A stretch of 64,000 nucleotides of DNA from Mesorhizobium liriopis (GTDB taxonomy: Bacteria; Pseudomonadota; Alphaproteobacteria; Rhizobiales; Rhizobiaceae): the NCBI RefSeq assembly GCF_024053505.1, contig NZ_JAMXQS010000008.1, positions 186,001 to 250,000 of the forward strand. Direction: 5' to 3'. Both the position numbers and the translations under genes were made by a program. Shown in pieces: positions 1 through 8,287 of this stretch. The notes beneath the pieces were generated by a model. It did no database searches, was not told the origin of the DNA, and saw nothing but the letters and a program-made list of their open reading frames with translations. How positions within the stretch are numbered: position 1 is the stretch's first letter; the number at the start of each line of letters is the position of its first letter.

Positions 1-2
1 TG

Positions 3-272
3 CCGCAGCCGTTCCTGTCCGGCCCCGATGCTGTCGGCAATTCGCTTTACGAGGCGCTGGCCGAGCGCGGGTTCATGCCCCAGCGCGCCCTGCAGCGCAT
101 GCAGGCGCGTGCGGCCTCCGAGGACGATGCGGAACATCTGCGATGTCCGGTCGGCTCGCCTGTTCTCGTCACCGAGCGCCGCTGTTTCCTGAGCGATGGC
201 CGTACGGTCGAGTTCTGCGAAACCACCTACAAGGGCGACGTGTATGATTTCGTGTTTGAGCTCAGCCGATAA
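3..272 (+). CDS. GntR/HutC-family regulator, C-terminal fragment (UTRA domain)
   Basis: The reading frame is open from the window edge and stops with TAA at 270-272, so only the last 89 residues are seen. The fragment carries the typical end of the UTRA ligand-binding domain of HutC-type GntR repressors: LYEALAERG, then GSPVLVTERRCFLSDGRTVE and a final strand ending YDFVFELSR. The DNA-binding winged helix would lie upstream, outside the window. It is followed after 67 bp by the NanE/NanK gene on the same strand. The intergenic DNA has inverted repeats that could be its operator. By context it probably responds to an amino-sugar phosphate, as NagR/DasR/NagQ relatives do; that is inference. Confidence 0.85.
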   Translation, partial: PQPFLSGPDAVGNSLYEALAERGFMPQRALQRMQARAASEDDAEHLRCPVGSPVLVTERRCFLSDGRTVEFCETTYKGDVYDFVFELSR

Positions 273-330
273 TACCAGATAAATTCCAGTTTTTAGCTGG
301 TCTGGTTTGGGTAGAGTGGTGGTATAGAGG
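272..330. promoter_or_regulatory. Candidate GntR (NagR/NagQ-like) operator region before nanEK
   Basis: The short gap between the GntR stop and nanEK contains ACCAGA (274-279) and its perfect complement TCTGGT (301-306), with inner CCAG (287-290 approx.) and CTGG (297-300). A further TGGTAT half-site followed by AGAGG ends at 330. TGGTCT and TGGTAT half-sites resemble those known for NagR/DasR/NagQ-type GntR regulators. The assignment is by similarity of half-sites and position only. Confidence 0.4.
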
Positions 331-339
331 GGATTCGTT

Positions 340-1875
340 TTGCCGTCGCATGCCATTCCGAAAGGTCTCATCGTCTCGTGTCAGCCGGTGCCCGGCGGGC
401 CGATGGATGACGCGGCCTATGTAGTCGCATTCGCCAAGGCTGCGGTGGCGGCAGGTGCGGTCGCCCTGCGCATCGAATCCGTTGCTTACCTGCGCGCCGT
501 GCGCCCAGCGGTTGCCGTGCCGATCGTCGGCATCGTCAAGCGCGACCTCGACGACAGCCCGGTTCGCATCACGCCGTTCCTCGGAGACGTCGATGCGCTG
601 GCCGAGGCGGGAGCCGACATCATCGCATTCGATGCCACGGACCGCACGCGTCCTGCCTCGGTCGAGGCCTTGGCGCAGGCCGTGCGCGGGCACGGCAAGC
701 TGTCCATGGCCGATTGCTCGACCATCGAGGACGCGCGCCGGGCGCACGCGCTCGGCATCGACTATCTCGGCTCGACGCTTTCCGGCTACACGGGCGGTCC
801 CGAGCCGACCGAGCCGGATCTGGCGCTCGTCGCCGCGATGCGCGAATTGACGCCCAACGTGATCGCGGAGGGCCGCATCCGCGTGCCCGAACAGGCGCGG
901 GCCGCCGCCGCCGCCGGTGCCCATGCGGTGGTTGTGGGCTCCGCCATCACCCGCACCGAGCATGCGACGGCATGGTTCGATGAGGCCGTGCGTGAGGGGT
1001 TTGCGTGCGCGCCGGGGGCATCCATCCTCGCCCTCGACATCGGCGGCACCAAGATCGCGGTCGCCCAAGTGGAGGGCGGCACCATTCGCCGCGAAGCAAT
1101 TGTGGCTACGCGGCCTGCGGACGGACCCGATGCCTGGATTGCGGCCGCGCAGTCAGCCATCGCAGACTGGAGCCTCTCTTTTTCCGGCATCGGCATTGCC
1201 GCGACCGGCGTGCTCTCATCCGAAGGCTGGTATGCGCTCAACCCTGAAACGCTGCCGATCCCGAACAATTATCCGCTGGTCGAACGCGTTACCGAGATCT
1301 TCGGCGCGCCCGCGATTGCCGTGAACGATGCGCAGGCGGCAGCCTGGGGCGAGTTCATCCGTGGCGGCCACGGCGGCAAAAACCTCGTTTTCCTGACCAT
1401 CTCGACCGGCATCGGCGGCGGCATCGTGGTCAACGGGCAACTGCTCGAAGGCCTGTCGGGAAGCTTCGGCCTCCTGCGCGGGCCGGCGAATGGCGGTGGA
1501 CCGCTCGAAGGCGAGGTGTCGGGCCGCTGGATTGCAGCCGAAGCGGCGCGTGCAGGCCACGACTGCGATGCGGCGGGCGTGTTCAAGCGGGCAAGTGCCG
1601 GCGTGGCCTGGGCGGAAGGCATCGTGGCGCAGAGTGCCGCGCGCGTCGCAACCCTCTGCCGCGACATCCAGATGATGCTCGATCCCGACCACATCGTGAT
1701 CGGCGGCGGCATCGGACTGGCGTCCGGTTTTCTCGATCGCGTGCGCGAAAACCTTGCCGCACTCGACCCACGCTTGATGCCGAACATCGTGCCGGCAAAG
1801 CTCGGCGCCAAGGCTGGTCTCGTCGGCGTGGCCGATGTGGCCGCGCGTCGGCTCGCCGATCGCAAAACCGCATAA
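340..1875 (+). CDS. nanEK: Bifunctional N-acetylmannosamine-6-P 2-epimerase / N-acetylmannosamine kinase (NanE-NanK fusion)
   Basis: Residues 1 to about 225 are a NanE TIM-barrel: GLIVSCQPVPGGP, GIVKRDLDDSPVRITPF, ADIIAFDATDRTRP, GSAITRTEHA. From about residue 229 an ROK-family sugar kinase follows, with the phosphate motif ILALDIGGTKIAV, the catalytic VNDAQAAAWGE and a GGGIG end motif. In sialic acid breakdown NanK phosphorylates ManNAc and NanE epimerises ManNAc-6-P to GlcNAc-6-P. The start is a TTG with an AGAGGGG ribosome site just upstream; no ATG fits. Fused NanE/NanK proteins are known in Brucella and relatives. Oddly, the ROK zinc site (His plus Cys cluster) is absent: around residues 375-395 the sequence reads GPANGGGPLEGEVSG with no Cys or His. 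No nanA lyase is in the window, so ManNAc itself may be the imported substrate. Confidence 0.9.
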   Translation: MPSHAIPKGLIVSCQPVPGGPMDDAAYVVAFAKAAVAAGAVALRIESVAYLRAVRPAVAVPIVGIVKRDLDDSPVRITPFLGDVDALAEAGADIIAFDATDRTRPASVEALAQAVRGHGKLSMADCSTIEDARRAHALGIDYLGSTLSGYTGGPEPTEPDLALVAAMRELTPNVIAEGRIRVPEQARAAAAAGAHAVVVGSAITRTEHATAWFDEAVREGFACAPGASILALDIGGTKIAVAQVEGGTIRREAIVATRPADGPDAWIAAAQSAIADWSLSFSGIGIAATGVLSSEGWYALNPETLPIPNNYPLVERVTEIFGAPAIAVNDAQAAAWGEFIRGGHGGKNLVFLTISTGIGGGIVVNGQLLEGLSGSFGLLRGPANGGGPLEGEVSGRWIAAEAARAGHDCDAAGVFKRASAGVAWAEGIVAQSAARVATLCRDIQMMLDPDHIVIGGGIGLASGFLDRVRENLAALDPRLMPNIVPAKLGAKAGLVGVADVAARRLADRKTA

Positions 1876-1894
1876 CAAACAAAGGGGAAAGTGC

Positions 1895-3217
1895 ATGAAA
1901 CGGACCAAGATCACTCTCGCGCTCGCAGCTCTCCTGGCCAGCGCCGCCCTGCCGGCACAGGCCAAGGTCACCGTGCTCGGCTGGCCGGGCGGCTCGGAAG
2001 AAACCGCCTTGCGCGCCGCCGTCGAAGCCTACAACAAGGCGCCCGACACCAGTGAAAACGACAAGGTCGAGCTGCTTTTCTTCAACCGCGAAGGCTTCTA
2101 CGACAAGCTTCAGGCCGACATGGCCGCAGGCTCCGACGCCTTCGACGCGAACCTCGTCGCCACCTACTCGATCGGCCGCTACGCGCCCTATATGGAACCC
2201 GTCGATCTCGGACCGGATGCGGCCAAGGTTTTCGGCGACACCGTGCTGAAAACCATGCAGTTCGACGGCAAGCAGTATGGCGTGCCGACCGACCTGTCGC
2301 TGCACTTCATGTATTACCGCAAGGACCTGATCGATGCGCTGATGCGGGACGACGAGGCCAAGGCGAAATACAAGGAGATCGCCAAGGCCGAACTCGGCAA
2401 GGACCTGGAGCCGAAGGACCCCGACAGCTGGACCTGGGACGACTGGGCAGCGACCACGCTCTACTTCTCCAAGGGCGTGAACCGTTCGAGCCCCGTGCGC
2501 TATGGCACCGTGCTGCAGATGAAGAACCTGCTCTTCAACATGATGGTATTCCAGTCCCTGCCGCGTTCGTATGGCGGCGACTGGACTGACGCGTCGGGCG
2601 CGGTCACCGTGGATTCCCCCGCTTATCGCACCGGGCTCGAACTCTACAAGAAGCTCTACGATGCCGGCGCCTCGCCGCGCGACTCGCTGTCCTACGAATA
2701 TGCCGAAACCAACGCGGCCTTCGCGTCGGGCCAGGCAGCGACCGCGCTGCAATGGAATGCGGCTGCTGCCGATCTCACCAGCGCCGAGAAATCGCCGACC
2801 GTGGCTGACGTCACCGGCATCGTCGCGCCGCCTGCCGGGCCCAACGGCCGCGCCGACCACATCCACGGTCTGGGCCTGGGCATCAACAAGAACGGCAAGA
2901 ACAAGGAAGGCGCGGCGAAATTCCTGCGCTGGCTCGCGACCGAAGATGCCGCTCTCCTTTACGCCCGCAATGGCGGCTCTCCGGCACTGACGCCTGAGGT
3001 GGTGGCGAAGGTTGCCAAGGAGAGGCCCGATCTCGTCAAGCTGGGCGAGTTCGCTGGAAAATACGGATATGTCATGACGGGTGCCACCTCGGCCAATGCG
3101 CTGTCCGTCTATGAGCTTCAGGCGAAGGAATTCACCGGCTACTGGTCGGGCCAGCAGGACCTCGACACGGCCCTGTCCAAGACCAAATCCGGCATGCAGG
3201 ACCTTCTCAAGAAGTAA
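1895..3217 (+). CDS. Sugar ABC transporter, periplasmic solute-binding protein (family 1)
   Basis: A 440-residue extracellular sugar-binding protein. An N-terminal Sec signal (MKRTKITLALAALLASAALPAQA) is followed by VTVLGWPGGSEETALRAAV, typical of the family 1 (UgpB/MalE-like) fold, and a C-terminal aromatic-rich lobe. The ATG at 1895 was chosen because AAAGGGGAAA lies just before it and the signal peptide starts there; the frame is open further up into nanEK. It sits 19 bp after nanEK and before two permease genes, so its ligand is probably an amino sugar handled by NanE/NanK (ManNAc or a related sugar). The ligand is not readable from sequence. Confidence 0.85.
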   Translation: MKRTKITLALAALLASAALPAQAKVTVLGWPGGSEETALRAAVEAYNKAPDTSENDKVELLFFNREGFYDKLQADMAAGSDAFDANLVATYSIGRYAPYMEPVDLGPDAAKVFGDTVLKTMQFDGKQYGVPTDLSLHFMYYRKDLIDALMRDDEAKAKYKEIAKAELGKDLEPKDPDSWTWDDWAATTLYFSKGVNRSSPVRYGTVLQMKNLLFNMMVFQSLPRSYGGDWTDASGAVTVDSPAYRTGLELYKKLYDAGASPRDSLSYEYAETNAAFASGQAATALQWNAAAADLTSAEKSPTVADVTGIVAPPAGPNGRADHIHGLGLGINKNGKNKEGAAKFLRWLATEDAALLYARNGGSPALTPEVVAKVAKERPDLVKLGEFAGKYGYVMTGATSANALSVYELQAKEFTGYWSGQQDLDTALSKTKSGMQDLLKK

Positions 3218-3228
3218 TCTGAAGAGGC

Positions 3229-3255
3229 GAGGCGCTTCCCATTCGGAAGCGCCTC
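3229..3255 (+). terminator. Stem-loop between binding-protein and permease genes (attenuator-like)
   Basis: A perfect 11-bp inverted repeat, GAGGCGCTTCC (3229-3239) and GGAAGCGCCTC (3245-3255), with a 5-nt loop. No strong T-run follows (GTGCTCTCTG), so it is more likely a 3'-end stabilising or partial attenuation hairpin that favours the binding protein over the permeases than a full terminator. Confidence 0.6.
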
Positions 3256-3280
3256 GTGCTCTCTGTGTGGACCTGAAGCG

Positions 3281-4147
3281 ATGGCGATCCTCGGCAAAAC
3301 CCATGGGCGATTGTTTCTGTCGCCGCTGGCAGCTTTCCTGCTGCTGTTTCTGGGCTTTCCCGCCCTGGTTAATCTCGTCTATTCGGTCTCGACCGTTTCG
3401 TTCGAGACGCTGCGCAGCCCGACCTTGAGTGGCTTCGGCAATTATCTGACGGTCGTTCGGGACGGCGAATTCTGGCGCGCCTTCGGGTTTTCCCTGCGCT
3501 TCGGCCTTCTGACGGCACTCGCCGAGTGTCTGCTCGGGCTTTTCTTGGCCGTGTTTCTGGCACCCCTCTTGAGCAAGCGCCCGATATTGCTGGCGCCGCT
3601 GATGTTGCCTTTGATGGTTGCGCCCGCGATGGTCGGCCTGATGTATCGCCTCGTGCTGCACGAGTTCGCCGGGCCTGTGCCGTATTATCTGTTCGAATGG
3701 TTCGGCGACAGCCCGGCCTTTCTCGACCCGCAAACAGCCTTCTGGACTTTGGCCGTGGTCGAAGTCCTGCAATGGACGCCATTCGCCTTTCTGCTCTTTT
3801 ATGCCGCCTATCTTGCGATCCCCGATGCGCTGCGCGAGGCGGCCGCGCTCGATGGGGCGGGGGCCTGGAAGATTCTGCGCTTCATCGAACTGCCCTTGAT
3901 GATGCCGACGCTGGTGATCGCCTTCTTCATCCGCTTCATCGACGGCTTCCGCGTCTTCGACAACATCTATGCGCTGACGGGTGCCGGCGCGGGCGGATCG
4001 ACCACGTCGCTGTCGATGTTCATCTATCAGGCCTTCTTCAAGGAAGGGGCGATCGGCAAGGCCGTGGCCGCCTCCGTCATCCTCTTCATCGCGTCGCTGC
4101 TGTTCCTGATGAGCCTCAACCGGCTCGCCCGTTTGCGGAGACGCTGA
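3281..4147 (+). CDS. Sugar ABC transporter permease (MalF/UgpA type)
   Basis: A 288-residue inner-membrane permease with about six hydrophobic segments, including LAAFLLLFLGFPALVNLVYS near the N-terminus. The cytoplasmic EAA loop (DALREAAALDGAGAWKILRF, followed by IELPLMM) contacts the ATPase. It lies 63 bp after the binding-protein gene, past the hairpin, and 3 bp before the second permease. No ATPase gene follows in this cluster. Start ATG with a weak ribosome site. Confidence 0.9.
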   Translation: MAILGKTHGRLFLSPLAAFLLLFLGFPALVNLVYSVSTVSFETLRSPTLSGFGNYLTVVRDGEFWRAFGFSLRFGLLTALAECLLGLFLAVFLAPLLSKRPILLAPLMLPLMVAPAMVGLMYRLVLHEFAGPVPYYLFEWFGDSPAFLDPQTAFWTLAVVEVLQWTPFAFLLFYAAYLAIPDALREAAALDGAGAWKILRFIELPLMMPTLVIAFFIRFIDGFRVFDNIYALTGAGAGGSTTSLSMFIYQAFFKEGAIGKAVAASVILFIASLLFLMSLNRLARLRRR

Positions 4148-4150
4148 CTG

Positions 4151-4972
4151 ATGGTCGCCGTTTTGCGCTGGATCGTGTTCGCGGTGGCGGCCTTCGCGAT
4201 GAACTTCCCGGTGATCGTCACGCTCGTCACCTCGTTCAAGAGCGCGCGTGAGCTCTCCTCCAATCCGGGGCTGACTGTTTCCGCGCCCACACTCGCCAAT
4301 TATGCGAGCGTTCTCGCCGAGACCGAGCGCTTCAACATCTACAACTACCTGCTGAACAGCCTCGTCGCCTCATTGCTCGGCACCGGCATCGCGATCGTTC
4401 TGACGCTGCCTGCCGCTTATGCCGTGGCACGCAGCGAGGTCGGGCAGCGCCTGCTTCTGCCGCTCGTCATCAACCTGCGCGCGCTGCCGCTCGTGATCTT
4501 CGCGATCCCGCTTTACATGATGTATCAATGGCTTGGCCTGCTCGACACGCGGCTGGGCCTCGGGCTGATCCTCGCCATCGTCAATATTCCGCTGGCGCTT
4601 GTGATCCTCGTCAACGCGGTCAACGACATTTCCCCCGAACTCGACGAGGCGGCGATGATGGATGGTGCGAGCCCCTTGCGCGTGATGTTTTCCATCGTCC
4701 GCCCGGTGATCCGGCCCGCACTGGTCACCACCTTCATCTTCGGCTTCATCACGGCCTGGAACGAGTTCCTGTTCGGCCTGATGCTGACCACCGCCAATGC
4801 CGTGCCGACCACCGTCGGTGCCTCCTTCTTCTTTGCAGCCAGCGGCGGCGGCGTGCAGTGGGGCACGGCGTCCGCCGTCATGATCCTCGGTGCCCTGCCG
4901 CCCGCATTGCTTGGTTTGATCATGTACCGGCAGATTTCGGGGTCCATGACCGCAGGGGCGCTGAAGGGTTGA
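4151..4972 (+). CDS. Sugar ABC transporter permease (MalG/UgpE type)
   Basis: A 273-residue MalG-like permease: N-terminal membrane segment, TSFKSARELSSNPG periplasmic start, SLVASLLGTGIAIVLTLPAAYAVAR, and the EAA loop DEAAMMDGASPLRVMFSIV. It pairs with the preceding permease to form the channel for the binding protein at 1895. The operon stops here without an ATP-binding subunit, so an ATPase encoded elsewhere (UgpC/MsmK-like) must energise it. A short reading frame with a ribosome site follows at 5017 (see findings). Confidence 0.9.
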   Translation: MVAVLRWIVFAVAAFAMNFPVIVTLVTSFKSARELSSNPGLTVSAPTLANYASVLAETERFNIYNYLLNSLVASLLGTGIAIVLTLPAAYAVARSEVGQRLLLPLVINLRALPLVIFAIPLYMMYQWLGLLDTRLGLGLILAIVNIPLALVILVNAVNDISPELDEAAMMDGASPLRVMFSIVRPVIRPALVTTFIFGFITAWNEFLFGLMLTTANAVPTTVGASFFFAASGGGVQWGTASAVMILGALPPALLGLIMYRQISGSMTAGALKG

Positions 4973-5087
4973 TCGGCCACGATAGCAGGACGACGATACC
5001 ATCACAGAGAGGTGCCATGACGATCGGCCGGCACTGCGAGATCAAAACGCCTTCTTTGTTCCTGCGCTCTCGGGCTTCCCTGCTTCC

Positions 5088-6362
5088 TCAAGTGTCAGCG
5101 CAGGCTCTTGCATAGACTCCAAGCACCTCCTGGATGGCGCTGATCACGAGCAGCTTGGGCTGAAGCGCCTTTGGATCGGTCTGAAACCGGTGCGCGATGC
5201 GGCTGAGATATTGCCCGACGAGCGGCATGGGCAGAGGTGACGTGCCGAGGTCTTGGAAGAGCGCATCGACCGCGTGCTGCGCGCGTGCGTGGGGCCAGTA
5301 ATAGCGGATGCGATCGCTCAGGCTGAAATGGCGCTTGATCCGTAGCGTCGTGGCATCGCCATCATAGTAGCGCTGCCAGAAGCCGGGTTCATCCACCATC
5401 AAGCCTTCCATTTCCTGTTTGAGGCTCGTTCGCGTCGGCATGAGTTCGGATGCGATGGCATCGAGGCCATAAAGCGCTTCGCGCATGGCGAAGGTCAGCC
5501 AGGGTCCGACCTTCAGGATGCGGAACCCGTTGCGGACGAGCGCGGTCAGCGCGGCTTCGGTCTGGTAATCGGTGGAATGGGCCTCGAACGTGACGCCCTT
5601 CATGCTCTCGAGCGCCGTGCTGAGCTCCGCAGCCGCTTCCGGGTTGAAGTGAAGAACGGCCGCGTCGCCGAACTCGACGCCCGGCTGCACCACAAGGCCG
5701 ATCACACGGGAAAACGCGTCGCCGAGATCCAAGCGCTGAAAGGCCTCGGCATGGGCCTGGTAGGTGAGGCGAGCGGCGTCAGCGCTGGTGGGTACCACGT
5801 GATCGAGCGCTTCCAGCGCGCCGCCCGGTGTCGGGACTTCTGTCCCGATCACATAAAGCGGCTTGGTGCTCTGGCCGGCTTTGGCTGAAGCCCCTTCGGC
5901 AGCCAATGCCAGTTCGGCCGCACGCGAGGCGGCGAGGGTGTCACCCACCGCTTCGCTCTCGCCCTGGCAGCCCATGCTGGCATCGAGGTGAATCTTGGTG
6001 AAGCCGGCCCGGACATATGCGGCAACAAGATCGCAAGCGTGGCGCATGGCGTCCTCGGCCGGCTGACCGCGCCATGGGTTGGGGCCCAGATGATCGCCGC
6101 CCAGGATCAGGCGTGAGACCGGAAAGCCCACCTCGCCCGCGATGGCTTCCACGAACGCGCGGAAGTCGGCAGGGGTCATGCCGGTATAGCCGCCGAACTG
6201 GTTGACCTGGTTGCAGGTCGCCTCGATCAGAACCGGCCCGTCATGCGTCAGGCCATGGCGCAGCGCAGCCTCGATGACCCAAGGGTGTGCCGAGCAGACC
6301 GAGGTGATGCCACCCCCCTGGCCGAGCGGGATCAAGGAAAGGCCTGAAAGAAAATCCGACAT
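5088..6362 (-). CDS. GatZ/KbaZ-family protein (tagatose-bisphosphate aldolase subunit-like; possible tagatose-6-P 4-epimerase)
   Basis: A 424-residue protein matching the GatZ/KbaZ family along its length: GGGITSVCSAHPWVIEAAL, TCNQVNQFGGYTGMTPADF, LILGGDHLGPNPWRG, GFTKIHLDASMGCQGE, FEAHSTDYQTE. In enterobacteria GatZ/KbaZ is the non-catalytic partner of the class II aldolase GatY/KbaY. No GatY/KbaY is present here. Orphan GatZ homologues in Agrobacterium have been reported to act as D-tagatose-6-phosphate 4-epimerases, which would fit. The start at 6362 (MSDFLSG) was preferred because GAGATCGGAG precedes it; the upstream in-frame ATG at 6413 lies within the palindrome and has no ribosome site. 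It is divergent from the DeoR-type gene at 6505. Confidence 0.88.
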   Translation of the reverse strand: MSDFLSGLSLIPLGQGGGITSVCSAHPWVIEAALRHGLTHDGPVLIEATCNQVNQFGGYTGMTPADFRAFVEAIAGEVGFPVSRLILGGDHLGPNPWRGQPAEDAMRHACDLVAAYVRAGFTKIHLDASMGCQGESEAVGDTLAASRAAELALAAEGASAKAGQSTKPLYVIGTEVPTPGGALEALDHVVPTSADAARLTYQAHAEAFQRLDLGDAFSRVIGLVVQPGVEFGDAAVLHFNPEAAAELSTALESMKGVTFEAHSTDYQTEAALTALVRNGFRILKVGPWLTFAMREALYGLDAIASELMPTRTSLKQEMEGLMVDEPGFWQRYYDGDATTLRIKRHFSLSDRIRYYWPHARAQHAVDALFQDLGTSPLPMPLVGQYLSRIAHRFQTDPKALQPKLLVISAIQEVLGVYARACADT

Positions 6363-6408
6363 CGAAGCTCCGATCTCTCGCGTTGCGTCCGCACGTAAGG
6401 CATATCCA

Positions 6409-6442
6409 ATCATAGAAAATCAATAATATGATTGACTATGAT
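6409..6442. promoter_or_regulatory. 34-bp palindrome, candidate DeoR/AgaR-type operator
   Basis: In the divergent gap between the GatZ-like gene and the DeoR-type gene, ATCATAG (6409-6415) pairs perfectly with CTATGAT (6436-6442), and the inner ATCA (6419-6422) pairs with TGAT (6429-6432). The block is strikingly AT-rich in otherwise GC-rich DNA. Its position would let the neighbouring regulator control itself and both gene sets. Confidence 0.65.
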
Positions 6443-6504
6443 TATTTTCATTGTAGCGTCGGGTAAATGAAGCGCTGCCTGCGCTGCACCAAACGGACCG
6501 CATC

Positions 6505-7302
6505 ATGAAGGATGACAGGCTGACCGCCATCCGTCAGCACCTCTACTCGAAGGGTTTTTCCTCGGTTCAGGACATCTCCGAAGCCGTTGGCGCGTCGCAT
6601 GCCACGATCCGCCGCGACCTGCTCGTTCTGGAAGCCGAGGGCGTGGTGGCCCGCGCGCATGGCGGCGCGCGCATCGCGACGTCCGCCGGGGTGGAAGTGG
6701 CCTTTGCCGTGCGCGAGCAGGAGAATCTCGCTGCCAAGCGCGCCATCGCCGATGCCGCTTTCGACCTGATCGAGCCGCACAGTTCGGTTTTCTTGGATGC
6801 CGGCACCACCGTGCTGCAGCTCGCCCGACGCCTGCGCCTCGACCCGATGCCGTTGTCGGTCTTCACCAATGGGCTGGTCGTGGCCCAGGCGCTCACCGAC
6901 ATTCCGCGGCTCAATGTGACGGTGATTGGAGGCATGCTGCGCTCCGAGAATGCTTCCATGGTCGGCGCGGCGGCCGAAAGCATGATCGAGCGGCTCTGGT
7001 TCGACCGCCTGTTTCTCGGAGCCGGCGCGATTGCGGACGACAACCGTCTCTACAGTCTCGACGAGAACGAGGCACGCCTCAACGAGCGGATGATGGCGCG
7101 CTCGAGCCAGACCACATTGCTCGTGGATGCATCCAAGTTCGGGCGCCACCTGACCTATCTGGTGGCACCGCTAGCACCCGGGCTTCAGGTGATCACGGAT
7201 GCTGCCGTGTCGCCCGACTGGCGCACTCGCCTGGACGAATGCGGCTGCGCCACAACGGTCGTGGCCACCCCGCTCGCTTCCGTTCAGGCCATGGAGGGCT
7301 GA
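6505..7302 (+). CDS. DeoR/GlpR-family transcriptional repressor (AgaR-like)
   Basis: A 265-residue DeoR-family regulator. The N-terminal winged helix carries the family signature SVQDISEAVGASHATIRRDL (residues about 19-38), and the C-terminal sugar-phosphate sensor carries FLDAGTTVLQLARRL, NVTVIGGML and LFLGAGAI. Members repress sugar operons and are released by a phosphorylated sugar. It stands first in a plus-strand operon with the BadF kinase (6-bp gap), the second ABC importer and the SIS enzyme, and is divergent from the GatZ-like gene. The inducer is probably a hexosamine phosphate or tagatose-6-P (inference). Confidence 0.92.
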   Translation: MKDDRLTAIRQHLYSKGFSSVQDISEAVGASHATIRRDLLVLEAEGVVARAHGGARIATSAGVEVAFAVREQENLAAKRAIADAAFDLIEPHSSVFLDAGTTVLQLARRLRLDPMPLSVFTNGLVVAQALTDIPRLNVTVIGGMLRSENASMVGAAAESMIERLWFDRLFLGAGAIADDNRLYSLDENEARLNERMMARSSQTTLLVDASKFGRHLTYLVAPLAPGLQVITDAAVSPDWRTRLDECGCATTVVATPLASVQAMEG

Positions 7303-7308
7303 GCCGCG

Positions 7309-8262
7309 ATGGATCGGGTTCTCGGCTTGGACGGGGGTGGCAGCAAGACGCTTCTGGCAATCGTTGACAGGGCCGGCATTGTCGCGCGGCTGGATCGCTC
7401 GACCGGCCTCGATCCACTCACCTACCCGGATTGGCAGCAACGGCTCCGCGCGTTGTTAGAGGCCGCGCAGGCTGGCGACGGCCCGACCGCGGCCGGCGTG
7501 ATGGGACTGCCCGTTCATGGCGAGATTGCCCGCGTCACGGCCGAACAGGACGCGATCGCGAAAGGCATCTTCGGTTCCATGGGCCGCGCCGACAACGACG
7601 TCCGTGTGGCCTTCGACGGCGCGCTCGGCGGCAAGGGCGGCGTGCTGCTTCTTTCGGGTACGGGCTCGATGGCATGGGCGAGCGTCGGTGGGGCGGATGC
7701 CCCGCAGATCCGCGTCGGTGGATGGAGCGAGGCCTTTGGCGACGAGGGCAGCGCCTTCTGGATCGGGCGCGAGGCGCTTACCGAAACCACACGCGTGCTC
7801 GACAAGCGCTCCGGGGCCGAGGCTTTCGCATCAAGCATCCTTGCTGCTGCCGGAGTGGGTGGCGAGAACCTGCTGACATGGGCCTATGGCCTCCAGAACA
7901 GGCGCGCCGGGTTCGCTTCTCTCGCGCGAACGGTTTCCGAGCTGGCAGAGGACGGCGACGCGACTGCGCTCAAGATCATGGGACGCGCCGCCGATGAACT
8001 CGCCGAGCACGCGCGAACCGCCTGGCGGCTGACGGAAAGCGCCATGCCACTTACCTGGGCCTGCGCGGGCGGAACGTTTCAGAGCCCGGTTCTGCGCCGG
8101 ATGGTGGCCGAAAGGGTCGGCTCCGAGCCTGAACCGCTGCGCCTGCCGCCCGTGGGAGGCGCCGTGCTGCGGGCCGCGATGCTCGCCGGCTGGACGGTCG
8201 ATGACGGCTGGATCAGTCGCCTTGCGGCTTCGCTTGGTGCTCATCCGGCACTCGCTTCATAG
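7309..8262 (+). CDS. BadF/BadG/BcrA/BcrD-type ATPase, likely amino-sugar (GlcNAc/glucosamine/galactosamine) kinase
   Basis: A 317-residue protein of the actin/hexokinase-like ATPase clan. The first phosphate motif GLDGGGSKTLLAIVD is at residue 5, a second nucleotide motif is LLLSGTGSMAWA near 110, and GGWSEAFGDEGSAFWIG follows. This fold includes mammalian-type N-acetylglucosamine kinase and bacterial glucosamine kinases. It starts 6 bp after the repressor gene and precedes an ABC importer, so it most likely phosphorylates the imported amino sugar at O6. It could use the N-acetylated or the free amine form; the sequence does not decide. Confidence 0.85.
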   Translation: MDRVLGLDGGGSKTLLAIVDRAGIVARLDRSTGLDPLTYPDWQQRLRALLEAAQAGDGPTAAGVMGLPVHGEIARVTAEQDAIAKGIFGSMGRADNDVRVAFDGALGGKGGVLLLSGTGSMAWASVGGADAPQIRVGGWSEAFGDEGSAFWIGREALTETTRVLDKRSGAEAFASSILAAAGVGGENLLTWAYGLQNRRAGFASLARTVSELAEDGDATALKIMGRAADELAEHARTAWRLTESAMPLTWACAGGTFQSPVLRRMVAERVGSEPEPLRLPPVGGAVLRAAMLAGWTVDDGWISRLAASLGAHPALAS

Positions 8263-8287
8263 CAAGATCACAACAAGGGGAACTGCC

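Noticed and set aside
1583-3772. A 729-codon open frame on the minus strand
   Set aside because: It is antisense to nanEK, the binding-protein and permease genes. Its composition (Arg, Gly, Gln, His-rich) is that of a high-GC shadow frame, and no family is recognisable.
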